Source: Chloroflexota bacterium
GTDB lineage: Bacteria > Chloroflexota > Anaerolineae > Anaerolineales > UBA11579
DNA: 64,000 nucleotides
Direction: 5' to 3'
Assembly (NCBI GenBank): GCA_013112575.1
Contig: JABFGG010000015.1
Location: forward strand, 37,377-101,376
Every line of letters starts with the position of its first letter. The stretch's first letter is position 1. The position numbers were made by a program, and so were the translations under genes. The notes under the pieces were generated by a model. It was not told where the DNA came from. It saw only the letters and a list, made by a program, of their open reading frames with translations, and did no database searches. Below, in pieces: positions 44,871-53,730 of the stretch.

Positions 44871-45770
44871 CTAATTAAATTGCTTATACTGAACCTGGGT
44901 CAGGTCCTCAGAAACCCGCCACAAGCGTTGGGCCAATTCGGGGTCCTTGGCAGCGGAAATACTGTCCACTTTTACGGGATAGCCGCGCATTTCCATCATG
45001 CCAGCCGGACCGTAATAATCATTGGGTTCTGCATCAGGGTCAATGGCAGCCCGCAAGGTAGGCAAGGCGCCCATAGGTGGACTTTGGCCGAACACGCGGC
45101 TAAGGGCCAGCACAAAGCCTCTTTGCAAACCGGTCACCGTCCAGCCAGGGTGTGCTGAGGTAGCCATTACATTGGCCCCGATCTCGCGCAAGCGGCGGTT
45201 CAGCTCTAAAGTAAAGAGTAAGTTAGCTAACTTGCTCTGCGAATAAGCGCCTCCAGGGCTGTAACCCTGCTCCGCATTAAGGTTGTCAAAGTTGATGGTC
45301 CCCCTGCTGTGCGCGCTGCTGCTAACATTGATTATGCGCGCCTCAGGGGTCTTCACCATCGTTTCCAGCAAATGGCCCGTGAGGGCAAAGTGCCCCAGGT
45401 GGTTGGCCCCGAACTGCACTTCAAAGCCGTCGGTGGTTTTTGTCAGCGGCGGGATCATAATGCCAGCGTTGTTGATCAGCCAGTCAAGGCGGTCGTACCT
45501 GGCATTGAAATCATCTGCGAATTTGCGCACCGAGGCCAGGTCGGCTAAGTCGAGGTGGATGATGTCCAGGTTTGCGTCACTTACTGCTTGCCGAATTTGA
45601 TCAGCAGCAACGTTGGCCTTATCCAGGTTGCGGCAGGCCATCACTACAGTGGCGTCTTTTTCGGCCATGGCTTTAGCCGTCTCATAACCAATGCCGCTGT
45701 TCGCGCCGGTAACGATGGCAACTCTACCTGTGAGGTCGGGGATATTGTTTGTGGTCCAATTGTCAGTCAT
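44871..45770 (-). CDS. Short-chain dehydrogenase/reductase (retinol dehydrogenase-like)
   Basis: About 299 residues. The start at 45770 is chosen because GGAG lies 8 bases before it; an ATG at 45785 would include that ribosome site in the coding sequence. The cofactor motif is TGANSGIGYETA, then NNAG (WLINNAGIM), the catalytic Ser in NVSSSAH and the YSQSK pair. NADP preference is suggested by the Arg in ACRNLDKA. Related to the next dehydrogenase upstream, so likely an old duplication. Substrate unknown. Confidence 0.88.
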   Translation of the reverse strand: MTDNWTTNNIPDLTGRVAIVTGANSGIGYETAKAMAEKDATVVMACRNLDKANVAADQIRQAVSDANLDIIHLDLADLASVRKFADDFNARYDRLDWLINNAGIMIPPLTKTTDGFEVQFGANHLGHFALTGHLLETMVKTPEARIINVSSSAHSRGTINFDNLNAEQGYSPGGAYSQSKLANLLFTLELNRRLREIGANVMATSAHPGWTVTGLQRGFVLALSRVFGQSPPMGALPTLRAAIDPDAEPNDYYGPAGMMEMRGYPVKVDSISAAKDPELAQRLWRVSEDLTQVQYKQFN

Positions 45771-45805
45771 TTCTAATAACTCCATTTGTAATATGTGGGT
45801 AATAA

Positions 45806-45821
45806 GGGCATAAGTATGCCC
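45806..45821. repeat. Perfect hairpin GGGCAT-AAGT-ATGCCC between the two dehydrogenases
   Basis: A 6-bp stem with a 4-base loop lies 22 bases after the second dehydrogenase stop (minus strand). T-rich sequence is weak, so it may be a poor terminator or an operator. It overlaps a GGGTAATA string also seen near 1867. Confidence 0.35.
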
Positions 45822-45843
45822 AATTCACTAGGTTTGTAATCTA

Positions 45844-46800
45844 TCAATTGCCGTTGAGGCCAACCAACTCCAGGCTGCGGTGATAGAGCTTTTCGGCGAG
45901 TTCAACATCACGAGCATGCGGATTTGGCGAAGTCATGGGCCAGCCCCCAGAACGGTTTTCTCTATCGGAATAGAGGAGACTGTTCTGGCTGTAGTATGCA
46001 CCATTGTGTGATGGCGCGTCATCATCCAACAAGCAGTGGAGGCTTGTCTGGGCCCCCTCGAACCAGGACATCAGACCAAGCATGCCACCAAAGGGTCGCA
46101 GCAAAACGTTTTGTACAAACCTGGCGCCTGCACTCCGCACTAAATTCGAGCGTATCCAGCCCGGATGCAGCGAAAAAGCTGAAACACCTGAGCCTTCCAG
46201 ACGACGGGCGAGATCGAAGGCATGTAGGACATTGGCTAACTTTGACTGAGCATAAGCCGCACCGGGACTGTATTCTCGTTTGTCGTAGTGCAGGTCATCC
46301 AGATCTATCTCGGCATTGGTCCCACGCATACCAGCATGTGCCACGCTTGATACACACACGATACGGGATGGAGCGCTGGCCTTTAAAGTGTCCAGCAGGA
46401 GCTCTGTGAGCAGGAAATGACCGAGGTGATTGATGCCGATTTGAGTTTCAAAACCGTCCTCGGTCCTTCCTTCCGGGGTCATCATCACGCCAGCATTGTT
46501 GACGAGGCCATCCAGGCGGTCATATTTTGATAGGAAAGCTTCGGCAAAGCGCCTCACCGAAGCCAGGCTGGCCAAGTCCAATTCCATGACCTCAACCGAG
46601 CCGCTTATGTCCCCCAAGTCGGCAAAGGCTTCCTTGCTGGCAGCAACACGACGGCACGCAGCGATCACATGGGCCCCCTGTCGAGCCAGTTGTTCAGTGG
46701 TGGCGAAACCGGAACCAGAGTTAGCTCCCGTCACGATATAGAAGTGACCACTAAGGTCTTTTTCAAATAAGCTCGGGTCGCACATAAGTGTTTTTGGCAT
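45844..46800 (-). CDS. Short-chain dehydrogenase/reductase
   Basis: 318 residues, ATG with AAGGAG upstream. The cofactor loop is TGANSGSGFAT, slightly unusual with Ser in place of Ile. NNAGVM, CVSSVAH and YAQSK carry the other SDR motifs. A palindromic TetR-type site (46843-46858) lies 43 bases upstream of the start. The TetR gene directly upstream on the same strand is the probable regulator. Substrate unknown. Confidence 0.88.
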   Translation of the reverse strand: MPKTLMCDPSLFEKDLSGHFYIVTGANSGSGFATTEQLARQGAHVIAACRRVAASKEAFADLGDISGSVEVMELDLASLASVRRFAEAFLSKYDRLDGLVNNAGVMMTPEGRTEDGFETQIGINHLGHFLLTELLLDTLKASAPSRIVCVSSVAHAGMRGTNAEIDLDDLHYDKREYSPGAAYAQSKLANVLHAFDLARRLEGSGVSAFSLHPGWIRSNLVRSAGARFVQNVLLRPFGGMLGLMSWFEGAQTSLHCLLDDDAPSHNGAYYSQNSLLYSDRENRSGGWPMTSPNPHARDVELAEKLYHRSLELVGLNGN

Positions 46801-46842
46801 AACAAACTCCTTGTTGTTTCTAAGTAAATTAGCCCATCAAAA

Positions 46843-46858
46843 GAATGAATGTTCATTC
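46843..46858. promoter_or_regulatory. TetR-type operator GAATGAA-TG-TTCATTC
   Basis: Perfect palindrome with 7-base arms and a 2-base centre, directly upstream of the dehydrogenase gene. The same AATGA/TCATT half-sites recur in front of the TetR gene (47497-47518). Confidence 0.65.
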
Positions 46859-46883
46859 CTGTCGTGGCAAAAAAATAGCTTCT

Positions 46884-47474
46884 TCAAGTACCTTTAACTG
46901 CATCCCAACTGATCTGGACGGCTTCTTCCAGCAATTCATCGGTCATTTTCAGCTTGCCGCTGAGTTGTCTTTTGGCAAAGGCCAGAACAACATCATAGAT
47001 ATAAACGCTGGTCATTTCCATGGGCAGCTCGCGGAATGATCCATCCGCTACCCCTACCGCAAACATATTTGCAAATGGTGCATACATTTCTTCTACAGCC
47101 GCTAAAACGTCTCCGCTTTGGAAAGGCGAATTGTGGTGCTGCTCCACAAAGCGCATCTCGTCTTCATGTGTGACGTAGTAGTGGAAAAAATTTCTCCAGA
47201 CCTTACGGAACTGCTCTTCAGTGGTATCACCCGGTTCGATCCTAGCCATTGCATGTTGCAGCATTTCGCGCTTCAAGTCCAAGAACAATTCGTTGATCAG
47301 GGTTTCTTTGTTGTCAAAGTAGCGGTATATGGTGCCAGCAGCAACGCCGGCTTCTTCGGCGATCAGCGACATAGGTGTGTTGTGAAAACCGCGCTCGGAG
47401 AGCAATTGCAGAGTGGTCTGCAATATAACGGTGCGCTTGTCGGTGACTTTATCTTGTTCGATGCTGGTGGTCAT
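46884..47474 (-). CDS. TetR/AcrR-family regulator
   Basis: 196 residues. The N-terminal HTH (about 12-60) has LLSERGFHNTPMSLIAEEAGVAAGTIYRYFDNKETL, the standard TetR signature split across helix 2 and 3. The C-terminal ligand domain is all-helical. Palindromes of the same half-site sit in front of its own gene and in front of the downstream dehydrogenase gene. It is therefore probably an autorepressor that also controls the dehydrogenase/LtrA run. Ligand unknown. Confidence 0.9.
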   Translation of the reverse strand: MTTSIEQDKVTDKRTVILQTTLQLLSERGFHNTPMSLIAEEAGVAAGTIYRYFDNKETLINELFLDLKREMLQHAMARIEPGDTTEEQFRKVWRNFFHYYVTHEDEMRFVEQHHNSPFQSGDVLAAVEEMYAPFANMFAVGVADGSFRELPMEMTSVYIYDVVLAFAKRQLSGKLKMTDELLEEAVQISWDAVKGT

Positions 47475-47496
47475 GTTTACTCTTTATTGCATCCAC

Positions 47497-47518
47497 AATG
47501 AATGAACGCTCATTCATT
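47497..47518. promoter_or_regulatory. TetR-type operator AATGAATGA-N4-TCATTCATT
   Basis: Perfect 9-base arms with a 4-base centre, about 23 bases upstream of the TetR start codon at 47474. Shares half-sites with 46843-46858. Confidence 0.65.
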
Positions 47519-47630
47519 ATATGGCTTTCACGAGTTTTGTCAAGGCATTCCCAATTTGCCTTAATAAGAATGCTCAAATACTCCCATCAGAATACCTAAG
47601 TTACTTCGCACTTTTGGCTCACGAAATGCT

Positions 47631-48215
47631 TTATGAATTGTGGTCAAGTCCCATTGACTGTAAGATCCCCGGGGCAAGTAACTGGCTGAAACGATAAGCC
47701 ATCTGCTCGGGTGTTTCACGCAAACCGGTTTGAAGCCAGCAGCGAATGGCACCCAACAAAGCGCCAGACAAAGTGCTGGCGATCAACTCTGGCGGCACTG
47801 TCATGCGGGGAGCAAGTTCGCGCAGCGGTTCATGTTTCAAGAAAGACTGTTGGGCCATGTAGTCCCCAATTTTCCAAGATAAAGTCTCATTCCCCTGTTC
47901 CGCGAGAATACTTGTATAGAATAATTGGTACTCGCTCACATGCATAAAGACAGGGTAACTAAGGGGCTTGTTATCCATTAGCAAGGTGTAGGGGTCAACA
48001 TCCGAGGTCGCTTCCACGACTTCTTCGAATTTGGTCATCAAACTTGCCCACAGCAGCTCATCCTTATTTGGGTGATGGGCATAAAAGGTTTTGCGAGCGA
48101 CTCCCGCGCAGGTCACGATATCCTCAATTGTGATGGCCTGGAAAGGCTTCTGATGAATCAAATCCAACATAGCGTCGATCAATAGTTGCTCTGTACGTAG
48201 ATAACGTCTATCCAT
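47631..48215 (-). CDS. TetR-family regulator (second)
   Basis: 194 residues. HTH region with LLIDAMLDLIHQKPFQAITIEDI and AGVARKTFYAHHPNKDEL, typical of TetR proteins; the C-terminal domain resembles the TetR_C_8/33 type with a YQLFYTSIL helix. It is divergent from the alpha/beta hydrolase gene at 48323. An imperfect palindrome in the gap (48227-48242) is a good candidate operator, so the hydrolase is the likely target. Confidence 0.88.
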   Translation of the reverse strand: MDRRYLRTEQLLIDAMLDLIHQKPFQAITIEDIVTCAGVARKTFYAHHPNKDELLWASLMTKFEEVVEATSDVDPYTLLMDNKPLSYPVFMHVSEYQLFYTSILAEQGNETLSWKIGDYMAQQSFLKHEPLRELAPRMTVPPELIASTLSGALLGAIRCWLQTGLRETPEQMAYRFSQLLAPGILQSMGLDHNS

Positions 48216-48226
48216 AAAAAATATAC

Positions 48227-48242
48227 ACTTTGTCTACTAAGT
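48227..48242. promoter_or_regulatory. Candidate TetR operator ACTTtGTctACtAAGT
   Basis: A 16-base imperfect palindrome (ACTT-n-GT-nn-AC-n-AAGT) located 12 bases ahead of the minus-strand TetR start and 81 bases before the divergent hydrolase start. Confidence 0.45.
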
Positions 48243-48322
48243 AACTCTTCTGGTTGATTGGGGGAGCATTGTAATCTATGCTGCAGGAAACTTATTCCCG
48301 CTGAACTGGAGAATTAATAGTC

Positions 48323-49294
48323 ATGATAAATACGTCCCATCAGAACACTAAATCGATCCCATCAGAAAAGCAGGATTACTGGCGGAAATACCATTCAGAG
48401 GCTGCCCTGGAGTGGGGTGACGCGCTGCGCAAGGAATATGAAATCGTGTCCACCGGGGTCAAGATCCACATCGATGCTTATGAGCGGCCTGAGCCTGACG
48501 CCCCCGTGATCCAATTTAATCATGGTGCTGGTGGATACTCACGGCTATTTCTCCCCTTGGCACTGGCCCTATATGACAAAGGCTACACCAGTATATTTCC
48601 CGATCAGCGGGGCCAGGGACTTTCCGAGGGATCTCGCGGCGATTTTACAATTGGACAGTTCGCAGAAAACATCGTGGATGTGGCCACGTGGGCAAGTCGC
48701 AAGTATGCTGGAAACCTGTTTATGGCAGGGGGCAGCCTGGGCGGGGCCTTGACCTATTACGCTGCAGTAGCCGGGGCCCCTGTAAGCGCCATCATCTGCC
48801 ACAACCTGTATAATTTTGGGGATCCCCGTGACAGCCTGGCGATGTCAAGATTGTCATTCCTCAACTACCTCCCGGGCGTACCGGCACTTTTATTCAATGT
48901 GATTCAAAGGATTGCACAGGTGCTACCGCGGTTAAAAATCCCTTTTCTTTTGCTTGGTAGATTCGAAAAAATGGTGGATGCGCGTGCAAAGGGATTCTAC
49001 CCATTATGGAGAAAAGACCCCTACTCCATCAGAACCGTGAGCCTGAGATATATTGCAAGCACTTTCTCCACACCACCCGCAATCCCTTTCCCCAAAAGCC
49101 CGTTACCCGTGCTGGTGATCAACCAGAGCCGCGACCTGATGGTCGCTCCGGCAGTGACCAAACGCAACTACGAACTACTGGCAAATCCCAAACAATACGT
49201 AGAAATCGACTACGGGCATTGGGCAATGGGAGGCACATTTGAGGAAGAATGGTCCAAAATCGCAGATGACTTTCTCTCCCAATACCGCAAATGA
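48323..49294 (+). CDS. Alpha/beta hydrolase
   Basis: 323 residues, ATG with GGAGAA upstream. NHGAGGYSRLF forms the oxyanion region, and PDQRGQGLSEGSRG is the usual strand-4 turn. The nucleophile is Ser in GGSLGGAL (about 138). The acid is Asp in NQSRDLMVA, and the His is in YGHWAMGG near the C-terminus. No signal peptide, so probably cytoplasmic. Related to monoacylglycerol lipase-type Hydrolase_4 proteins. Substrate unknown. Divergent from a TetR gene. Confidence 0.88.
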   Translation: MINTSHQNTKSIPSEKQDYWRKYHSEAALEWGDALRKEYEIVSTGVKIHIDAYERPEPDAPVIQFNHGAGGYSRLFLPLALALYDKGYTSIFPDQRGQGLSEGSRGDFTIGQFAENIVDVATWASRKYAGNLFMAGGSLGGALTYYAAVAGAPVSAIICHNLYNFGDPRDSLAMSRLSFLNYLPGVPALLFNVIQRIAQVLPRLKIPFLLLGRFEKMVDARAKGFYPLWRKDPYSIRTVSLRYIASTFSTPPAIPFPKSPLPVLVINQSRDLMVAPAVTKRNYELLANPKQYVEIDYGHWAMGGTFEEEWSKIADDFLSQYRK

Positions 49295-49352
49295 ACCATA
49301 GAATGACTGGACGCAATTATCATCAACTCAAGATGAAAATCCTGCCCTGGCT

Positions 49353-49386
49353 TAAAAGAAAATAGCGGCCTGAGCCGCCATTTTAA
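49353..49386. terminator. Bidirectional terminator between hydrolase and rpmB
   Basis: GCGGC-CTGA-GCCGC core within a 7-bp stem, flanked by A-rich sequence on the left and T on the right. On the minus strand it is followed by TTTTCTTTT, making a good rpmB terminator; on the plus strand by TTTTAAT. Confidence 0.82.
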
Positions 49387-49409
49387 TATTTCGGGAAATA
49401 AACTATTTA

Positions 49410-49610
49410 TTACGAAACTTCAACAGTTTTAGGAGTTTTGACCTGTGTACGCATGCAGCGTGTGCACAACAGTTTCTGCGTTTTGCGGCCACCTTCATAC
49501 ACGGCGACCTTCTGGAGATTGGCCTTGAATTTGCGCTTTGTGGCCTTATTGGACCAGGGCCGACTTTGTCCAAATGTTGTGGCCTTGCCACATTCCGTAC
49601 ACTTTGCCAT
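49410..49610 (-). CDS. rpmB: 50S ribosomal protein L28, zinc-binding type
   Basis: 66 residues from ATG 49610, with GAGGATAT upstream. The longer open frame to 49685 is not needed and lacks homology. MAKCTECGK and CTRCMR carry two CxxC pairs, the Zn-binding form of L28. The basic middle (KATKRKFKANLQKV) binds rRNA. Divergent from or near the Asp23-FakA block as in Firmicutes and Chloroflexota. Confidence 0.95.
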   Translation of the reverse strand: MAKCTECGKATTFGQSRPWSNKATKRKFKANLQKVAVYEGGRKTQKLLCTRCMRTQVKTPKTVEVS

Positions 49611-49681
49611 AACTATATCCTCAAAAAAACTGAGCTTGCCCAGTGCAAGCCGAGCGAGTTTACCATAGTTGATAGGCTTTA

Positions 49682-50635
49682 TCAAGCACCAGCAGGTGCT
49701 TCTACTATCTGTGGCTGCCTCGTCCGATACCAGACCATCACCAGGCTAGCAAAGAACAACAGAAACCCTCCGGGGACGATTACAAGATAAATGGCATATT
49801 GCGGCCAGGGGGTGAGGTTGAGGAAAGTGACGAGGGCAAAAGAGAGTAATGTAGAAGGGATGATCAGCAGGATACTCAGATAATTGAGCAAAGAGGCGGT
49901 GCCTGTAAAGGTGGCAATGTAGCTGGGTTCATCATAGTTGTGGCGTTTATGGCTACGCAAGCCGAGATACGCGACCAATAAAAGGACGGGGAGGACGACG
50001 ATGGCAAAGGGATAGGTGATCACAGCAAGTGCATAAAAGAACAACAAGATAACAATCAAAAGGCCTAACTCGATTTTGTGGGGCTTAAAAGGCGTGGGGG
50101 TCAGTCGATTTTGCAACCAGTAACTCAACACCAAGGGCAGCACAGAAGCTAAGGCAAGTATGGACATGCTGGCGAGAGTGAACGGCTCAACATTCGGCAG
50201 TATTTCAAAACCCCAAAAAGGCATCCAGGCACCCCAGAATATCCCCAGGCCTGAAGCCAGCAACATGACCAGGAAAGGATAACGCGACAACAAAGCACGG
50301 CGCATGGCATACCAGCCAATGCCCACCGAGATGAGAGCATGCCAGGACAGGCCAGTATCGGAGATACTGATAGGCAGATTTTCATAGGTGGTGTAGACGA
50401 TGACACCCTCGACCAGCCAGCCATAGACAGCCCCAGCAAGGAACAACGACCAGACAGAATTGACGCGGAAATAGGTCACAAGCATCAAGAAGGCATAGAC
50501 CACAATGGAATAATAGAGCCAGACCTCTATGAATGCACCGGGTGAGGTTACCCCCCAAAAGAACAATTCCGAGAAGAAAACGAGCGTAAAGCCGGTGGCC
50601 AAGGCGAACAACCAACGCCTGAAGAGATTGAGCAT
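49682..50635 (-). CDS. Multi-pass membrane protein, unknown
   Basis: About 317 residues from ATG 50635, which has AGGAG six bases before it; an ATG at 50641 abuts the same site too closely. Eight or so hydrophobic helices, including LFFSELFFWGVTSPGAFIE, MLLASGLGIFWGAW and a C-terminal VPGGFLLFFASLVMVW. No transporter or enzyme motif was recognised. It lies between rpmB and the Asp23 gene. Confidence 0.75.
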   Translation of the reverse strand: MLNLFRRWLFALATGFTLVFFSELFFWGVTSPGAFIEVWLYYSIVVYAFLMLVTYFRVNSVWSLFLAGAVYGWLVEGVIVYTTYENLPISISDTGLSWHALISVGIGWYAMRRALLSRYPFLVMLLASGLGIFWGAWMPFWGFEILPNVEPFTLASMSILALASVLPLVLSYWLQNRLTPTPFKPHKIELGLLIVILLFFYALAVITYPFAIVVLPVLLLVAYLGLRSHKRHNYDEPSYIATFTGTASLLNYLSILLIIPSTLLSFALVTFLNLTPWPQYAIYLVIVPGGFLLFFASLVMVWYRTRQPQIVEAPAGA

Positions 50636-50835
50636 AGACATCTCCTGATGCTTCGTGATACTAATTGATACCCTTGAGAGGTTGGCTTTGTTGCAGGCTG
50701 GCTATATAGAGAAGCAAATCTGCAAGGAAAGTGTTAAATAAGATAATTAAAAGAAATTGTAAGAAGATGGGCAGTTCTTGATAGAATAGAGTCTTATATA
50801 CTCAATCCGTTGTACAAACAACAACTGAGGACACA

Positions 50836-51195
50836 ATGAGCGATACAAACAATCCATATGGCAGCGTCAACGTCTCACCCAAAGCCATCGCCACGATCGC
50901 TTATCATGCTGCCATTGAATCTTATGGTGTAGTGGGGTTGGCCTCCAAGAACCTGGTCAACGGCCTCACCCACATGATCGTGCGTGACCCGGCCCACGGC
51001 ATTGAGGTTGATTTTAAAGAAGATGAGATCAACATCGATCTGTACATCGTGGTGCAATACGGCACACGCATCAAATCCGTAGCATCGAGCGTAGCCAACA
51101 CGGTGCGCTACAACGTAGAAAAATCACTGGGCTTGCCGCTCAACGAGATCAACGTACACGTGCAGGGATTGCGCTTTAATGAGGAAGAGAATTAG
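50836..51195 (+). CDS. Asp23/Gls24 family (YloU-like) protein
   Basis: 119 residues, ATG with TGAGGA upstream. The single domain shows GSVNVSPKAIATIAYHAA, LYIVVQYGTRI and VANTVRYNVEKSLGL, the Asp23/Gls24 pattern. In Firmicutes the orthologue YloU precedes the fatty acid kinase gene, as here, 40 bases upstream of fakA. Its biochemical role is unclear; some members are envelope stress proteins. Confidence 0.92.
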   Translation: MSDTNNPYGSVNVSPKAIATIAYHAAIESYGVVGLASKNLVNGLTHMIVRDPAHGIEVDFKEDEINIDLYIVVQYGTRIKSVASSVANTVRYNVEKSLGLPLNEINVHVQGLRFNEEEN

Positions 51196-51235
51196 CGCGA
51201 CCTGTTGCCCGGCAAGCAGCAGCTGAGGAGAGAAG

Positions 51236-52921
51236 ATGAGCGATACCCTGGAACTTCGTCGCGGCACAACACGCCGCCAGGTGTTCTCGCAGCACCCCAT
51301 AGATGGACAGGCCGTTAAACGACTGGTATATGCCGGTATGGCCTGGCTGAAAACCAATCAGGCCGTGGTCAACGCCCTGAACGTTTTCCCCGTACCCGAT
51401 GGTGACACCGGCACAAATATGCTGCTGACTATGCAGTCGGCGATCAATGAGATCGAGGACTCTGGCGAGACGCATATGGGCAAAATGCTGGGGGCGGTGG
51501 CACAAGGGGCTTTGATGGGGGCACGCGGTAATTCCGGGGTGATCCTTTCACAATTATGGCGCGGTTTCGCGCGCGCCATCGAAGATGAAGCCGAGCTGAC
51601 AGCGGAAGGGGTAGCCAAAGGTTTCGCAGGAGCCTCCGAAACGGCCTACAAAGGCGTGGTGCGCCCCGTGGAAGGCACCATCCTGACGGTGTCTAAAGAC
51701 CTGGCGGTAGCAGCCGAAGCAGCATTAAAAGATTCAGATGACCCGGTGAAGATCCTGGAAGCGGCAGTAGAAGGAGCAGCTGCATCAGTGGAACACACGC
51801 CCGAACTGCTGCCGATCCTCAAGGAAGCCGGGGTAGTAGACTCCGGTGGAAAAGGTTTGTTCTTCATTTTAGAGGGCATGGTGCGTTGGATCAACGGCAT
51901 CCCGCTAGATGAGGCCGAGGTCGCAGTACAACCGCTCTCAATGGTCAACCTGGACCATGCTATGGAAGAGGTGGAAGAAGGCCAGGATTGGGAACTGGTG
52001 ATCGACTTTCAGCCTAATAACCCCTTTGACCTGCAAGCCTATTACGATCAACTTGAAACCATGGGCACTTCAATCCAGGTAGGCGAGGGTGACGGTATGT
52101 ACCGCATGCACATCCATGTACCTGAAGATGCCAAGTACCAGCCCTGGGAATATACCGAGACAGTTGGAACGATCACCAATATCGCCGTAGAAAACCTGAT
52201 GGCACAAATGGAAGAGATCGGCGACCAGGCCAAAGGCGGCCCACAGTTGGCAGCCGTGGAGTCAAACCAGATCGCGGCCGTGGCCATCTCGCCGGGCTCC
52301 GGCATCTCTAACGTGTTCGCCAGCCTAGGGGTGGCAGCCCTGGTGGAAGGCGGACAGACGATGAACCCCAGCACACAGGACATCTTGGCAGCATTCGAGA
52401 ACCTGCCCGCCAGCAAAGTGGTGATTCTGCCCAACAACAAGAACATCATCATGGCGGCGCAGGCTGCAGCGGATTTGACCGTTAAGGAAGTAGAGGTGAT
52501 CAAGTCGCGCACGGTTCCGCAGGGGCTGGCGGCCATGCTGCGCCTCAACCCAAATGGTGATTTTGAGAGCGTGGTGGCAGACATGCAAACGGCCCTGGAT
52601 GAAGTAGAAACCGGTGAAGTGACCACGGCCACGCGAAATGTCGAAATCGACGGCGTGCAGGTCAAAGAAGGACAGATCATCGCACTTCATAATGGCAAAC
52701 TGGTGTTAGCACACCCCGACCTCAAACATGCCTGCTTGGAACTACTGAATGCCATGGGCATGGATGATTTTGAATTAATCACGCTGTTCTACGGCGAAAC
52801 GGTGAACAAAAACCAGGCCGTGATGATTGCCGACCAGATCCGGATGGCATACCCTGAGCATGAGGTCGAGATCCAGCCTGGTGGGCAACCGCACTACCAG
52901 TTCATTTTTTCAGTTGAGTAG
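51236..52921 (+). CDS. fakA: DAK2-domain fatty acid kinase subunit FakA-like
   Basis: 561 residues, ATG after GGAG-rich sequence. The N-terminal DhaL/DAK2 domain has NVFPVPDGDTGTNM (metal/nucleotide-binding Asp cluster) and ARGNSGVILSQLWRG, then DSGGKGLFFI. The middle and C-terminal parts resemble YloV, ending in a DegV-like tail with IQPGGQPHYQF. FakA phosphorylates a fatty acid held by FakB (DegV family). A DegV gene follows at 53731, interrupted only by one AT-rich gene, so the pair is probably functional together. Confidence 0.93.
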   Translation: MSDTLELRRGTTRRQVFSQHPIDGQAVKRLVYAGMAWLKTNQAVVNALNVFPVPDGDTGTNMLLTMQSAINEIEDSGETHMGKMLGAVAQGALMGARGNSGVILSQLWRGFARAIEDEAELTAEGVAKGFAGASETAYKGVVRPVEGTILTVSKDLAVAAEAALKDSDDPVKILEAAVEGAAASVEHTPELLPILKEAGVVDSGGKGLFFILEGMVRWINGIPLDEAEVAVQPLSMVNLDHAMEEVEEGQDWELVIDFQPNNPFDLQAYYDQLETMGTSIQVGEGDGMYRMHIHVPEDAKYQPWEYTETVGTITNIAVENLMAQMEEIGDQAKGGPQLAAVESNQIAAVAISPGSGISNVFASLGVAALVEGGQTMNPSTQDILAAFENLPASKVVILPNNKNIIMAAQAAADLTVKEVEVIKSRTVPQGLAAMLRLNPNGDFESVVADMQTALDEVETGEVTTATRNVEIDGVQVKEGQIIALHNGKLVLAHPDLKHACLELLNAMGMDDFELITLFYGETVNKNQAVMIADQIRMAYPEHEVEIQPGGQPHYQFIFSVE

Positions 52922-52953
52922 CGCGTATTAGTATAATTTTTGGAGGGAGCATT

Positions 52954-53634
52954 GTGCAAGAAACGATACGACAGAAGAGGTCTCTAATATTTTGTCGTAT
53001 CGGAGCTTCCCTTATCTCTATCTTTTTTATTATTTCTACAGTTTTCGCCTGGCTAAATGAACTGAGTATCCTTATTGTATTGTCCCTAATTATGGCTCTA
53101 TTTACATCTGGGCTGTTTGTTTACTATTTGAGGATGAAGCCAGAAGATATAAAACTATCTTCTAGCCAAATTTACGAAGAACATGAGTTACTACAACTTG
53201 AGCCATACCATCCCAAGACAGATTCAAAAAACATAGAATTCAAAAGGCATATCTGGTATTACATTAGCACAATCATCATAATACTTATCCTAGTTTTTGT
53301 TGATGTGCTTTTCTTTATGGTGGGTCTTCTACCTGGACTCGTATTATTACCCCTACCTATTTTGGGACTCTATGCTATCTTTTTTAGTCCAAGCCATTTA
53401 AGTACAACCAAAAATCACATTCAAATCGGATATCTCTTGTACAGCAAAGAGCTCCATAGAGATCAAGTAAAGCAAATCCTTCTCATTCATGGCGCAAGGC
53501 AAAGTGTTGGTTCAGACCGAGTTGTTATTCAGTTAATGAATGATAAGAACCTGATATTTAGTAGATTCAATGTATCACCCCCTCAATTGTATAAATACCT
53601 GGAAAGCTGGTGGAAGGAAACTGATCAAAACTAA
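52954..53634 (+). CDS. Four-TM protein with C-terminal PH-like domain, AT-rich
   Basis: 226 residues from GTG 52954, preceded by GGAGGG. Two N-terminal helices (about 14-58), then two more (about 108-150). The last ~70 residues (IQIGYLLYSKELHRDQVKQILLIHG) look like a bacterial PH-like (YdbS/DUF304-type) domain. The gene is much AT-richer than its neighbours and has different codon use. It splits the otherwise conserved fakA-degV pair, suggesting a later insertion. Function unknown. Confidence 0.7.
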   Translation: MQETIRQKRSLIFCRIGASLISIFFIISTVFAWLNELSILIVLSLIMALFTSGLFVYYLRMKPEDIKLSSSQIYEEHELLQLEPYHPKTDSKNIEFKRHIWYYISTIIIILILVFVDVLFFMVGLLPGLVLLPLPILGLYAIFFSPSHLSTTKNHIQIGYLLYSKELHRDQVKQILLIHGARQSVGSDRVVIQLMNDKNLIFSRFNVSPPQLYKYLESWWKETDQN

Positions 53635-53730
53635 AACATAGGTACAATTTGTACCCTTACTAATTACGCATTACTATTTAAATCTAATCAAGGCAAAATA
53701 ACGCTCCTCTAGAGAAAGTTCGCGTACATC

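Noticed and set aside
52048..52680. Minus-strand 210-residue open frame inside fakA
   Set aside because: Antisense shadow of a conserved gene; Ser/Ala/Thr-rich product without motif.
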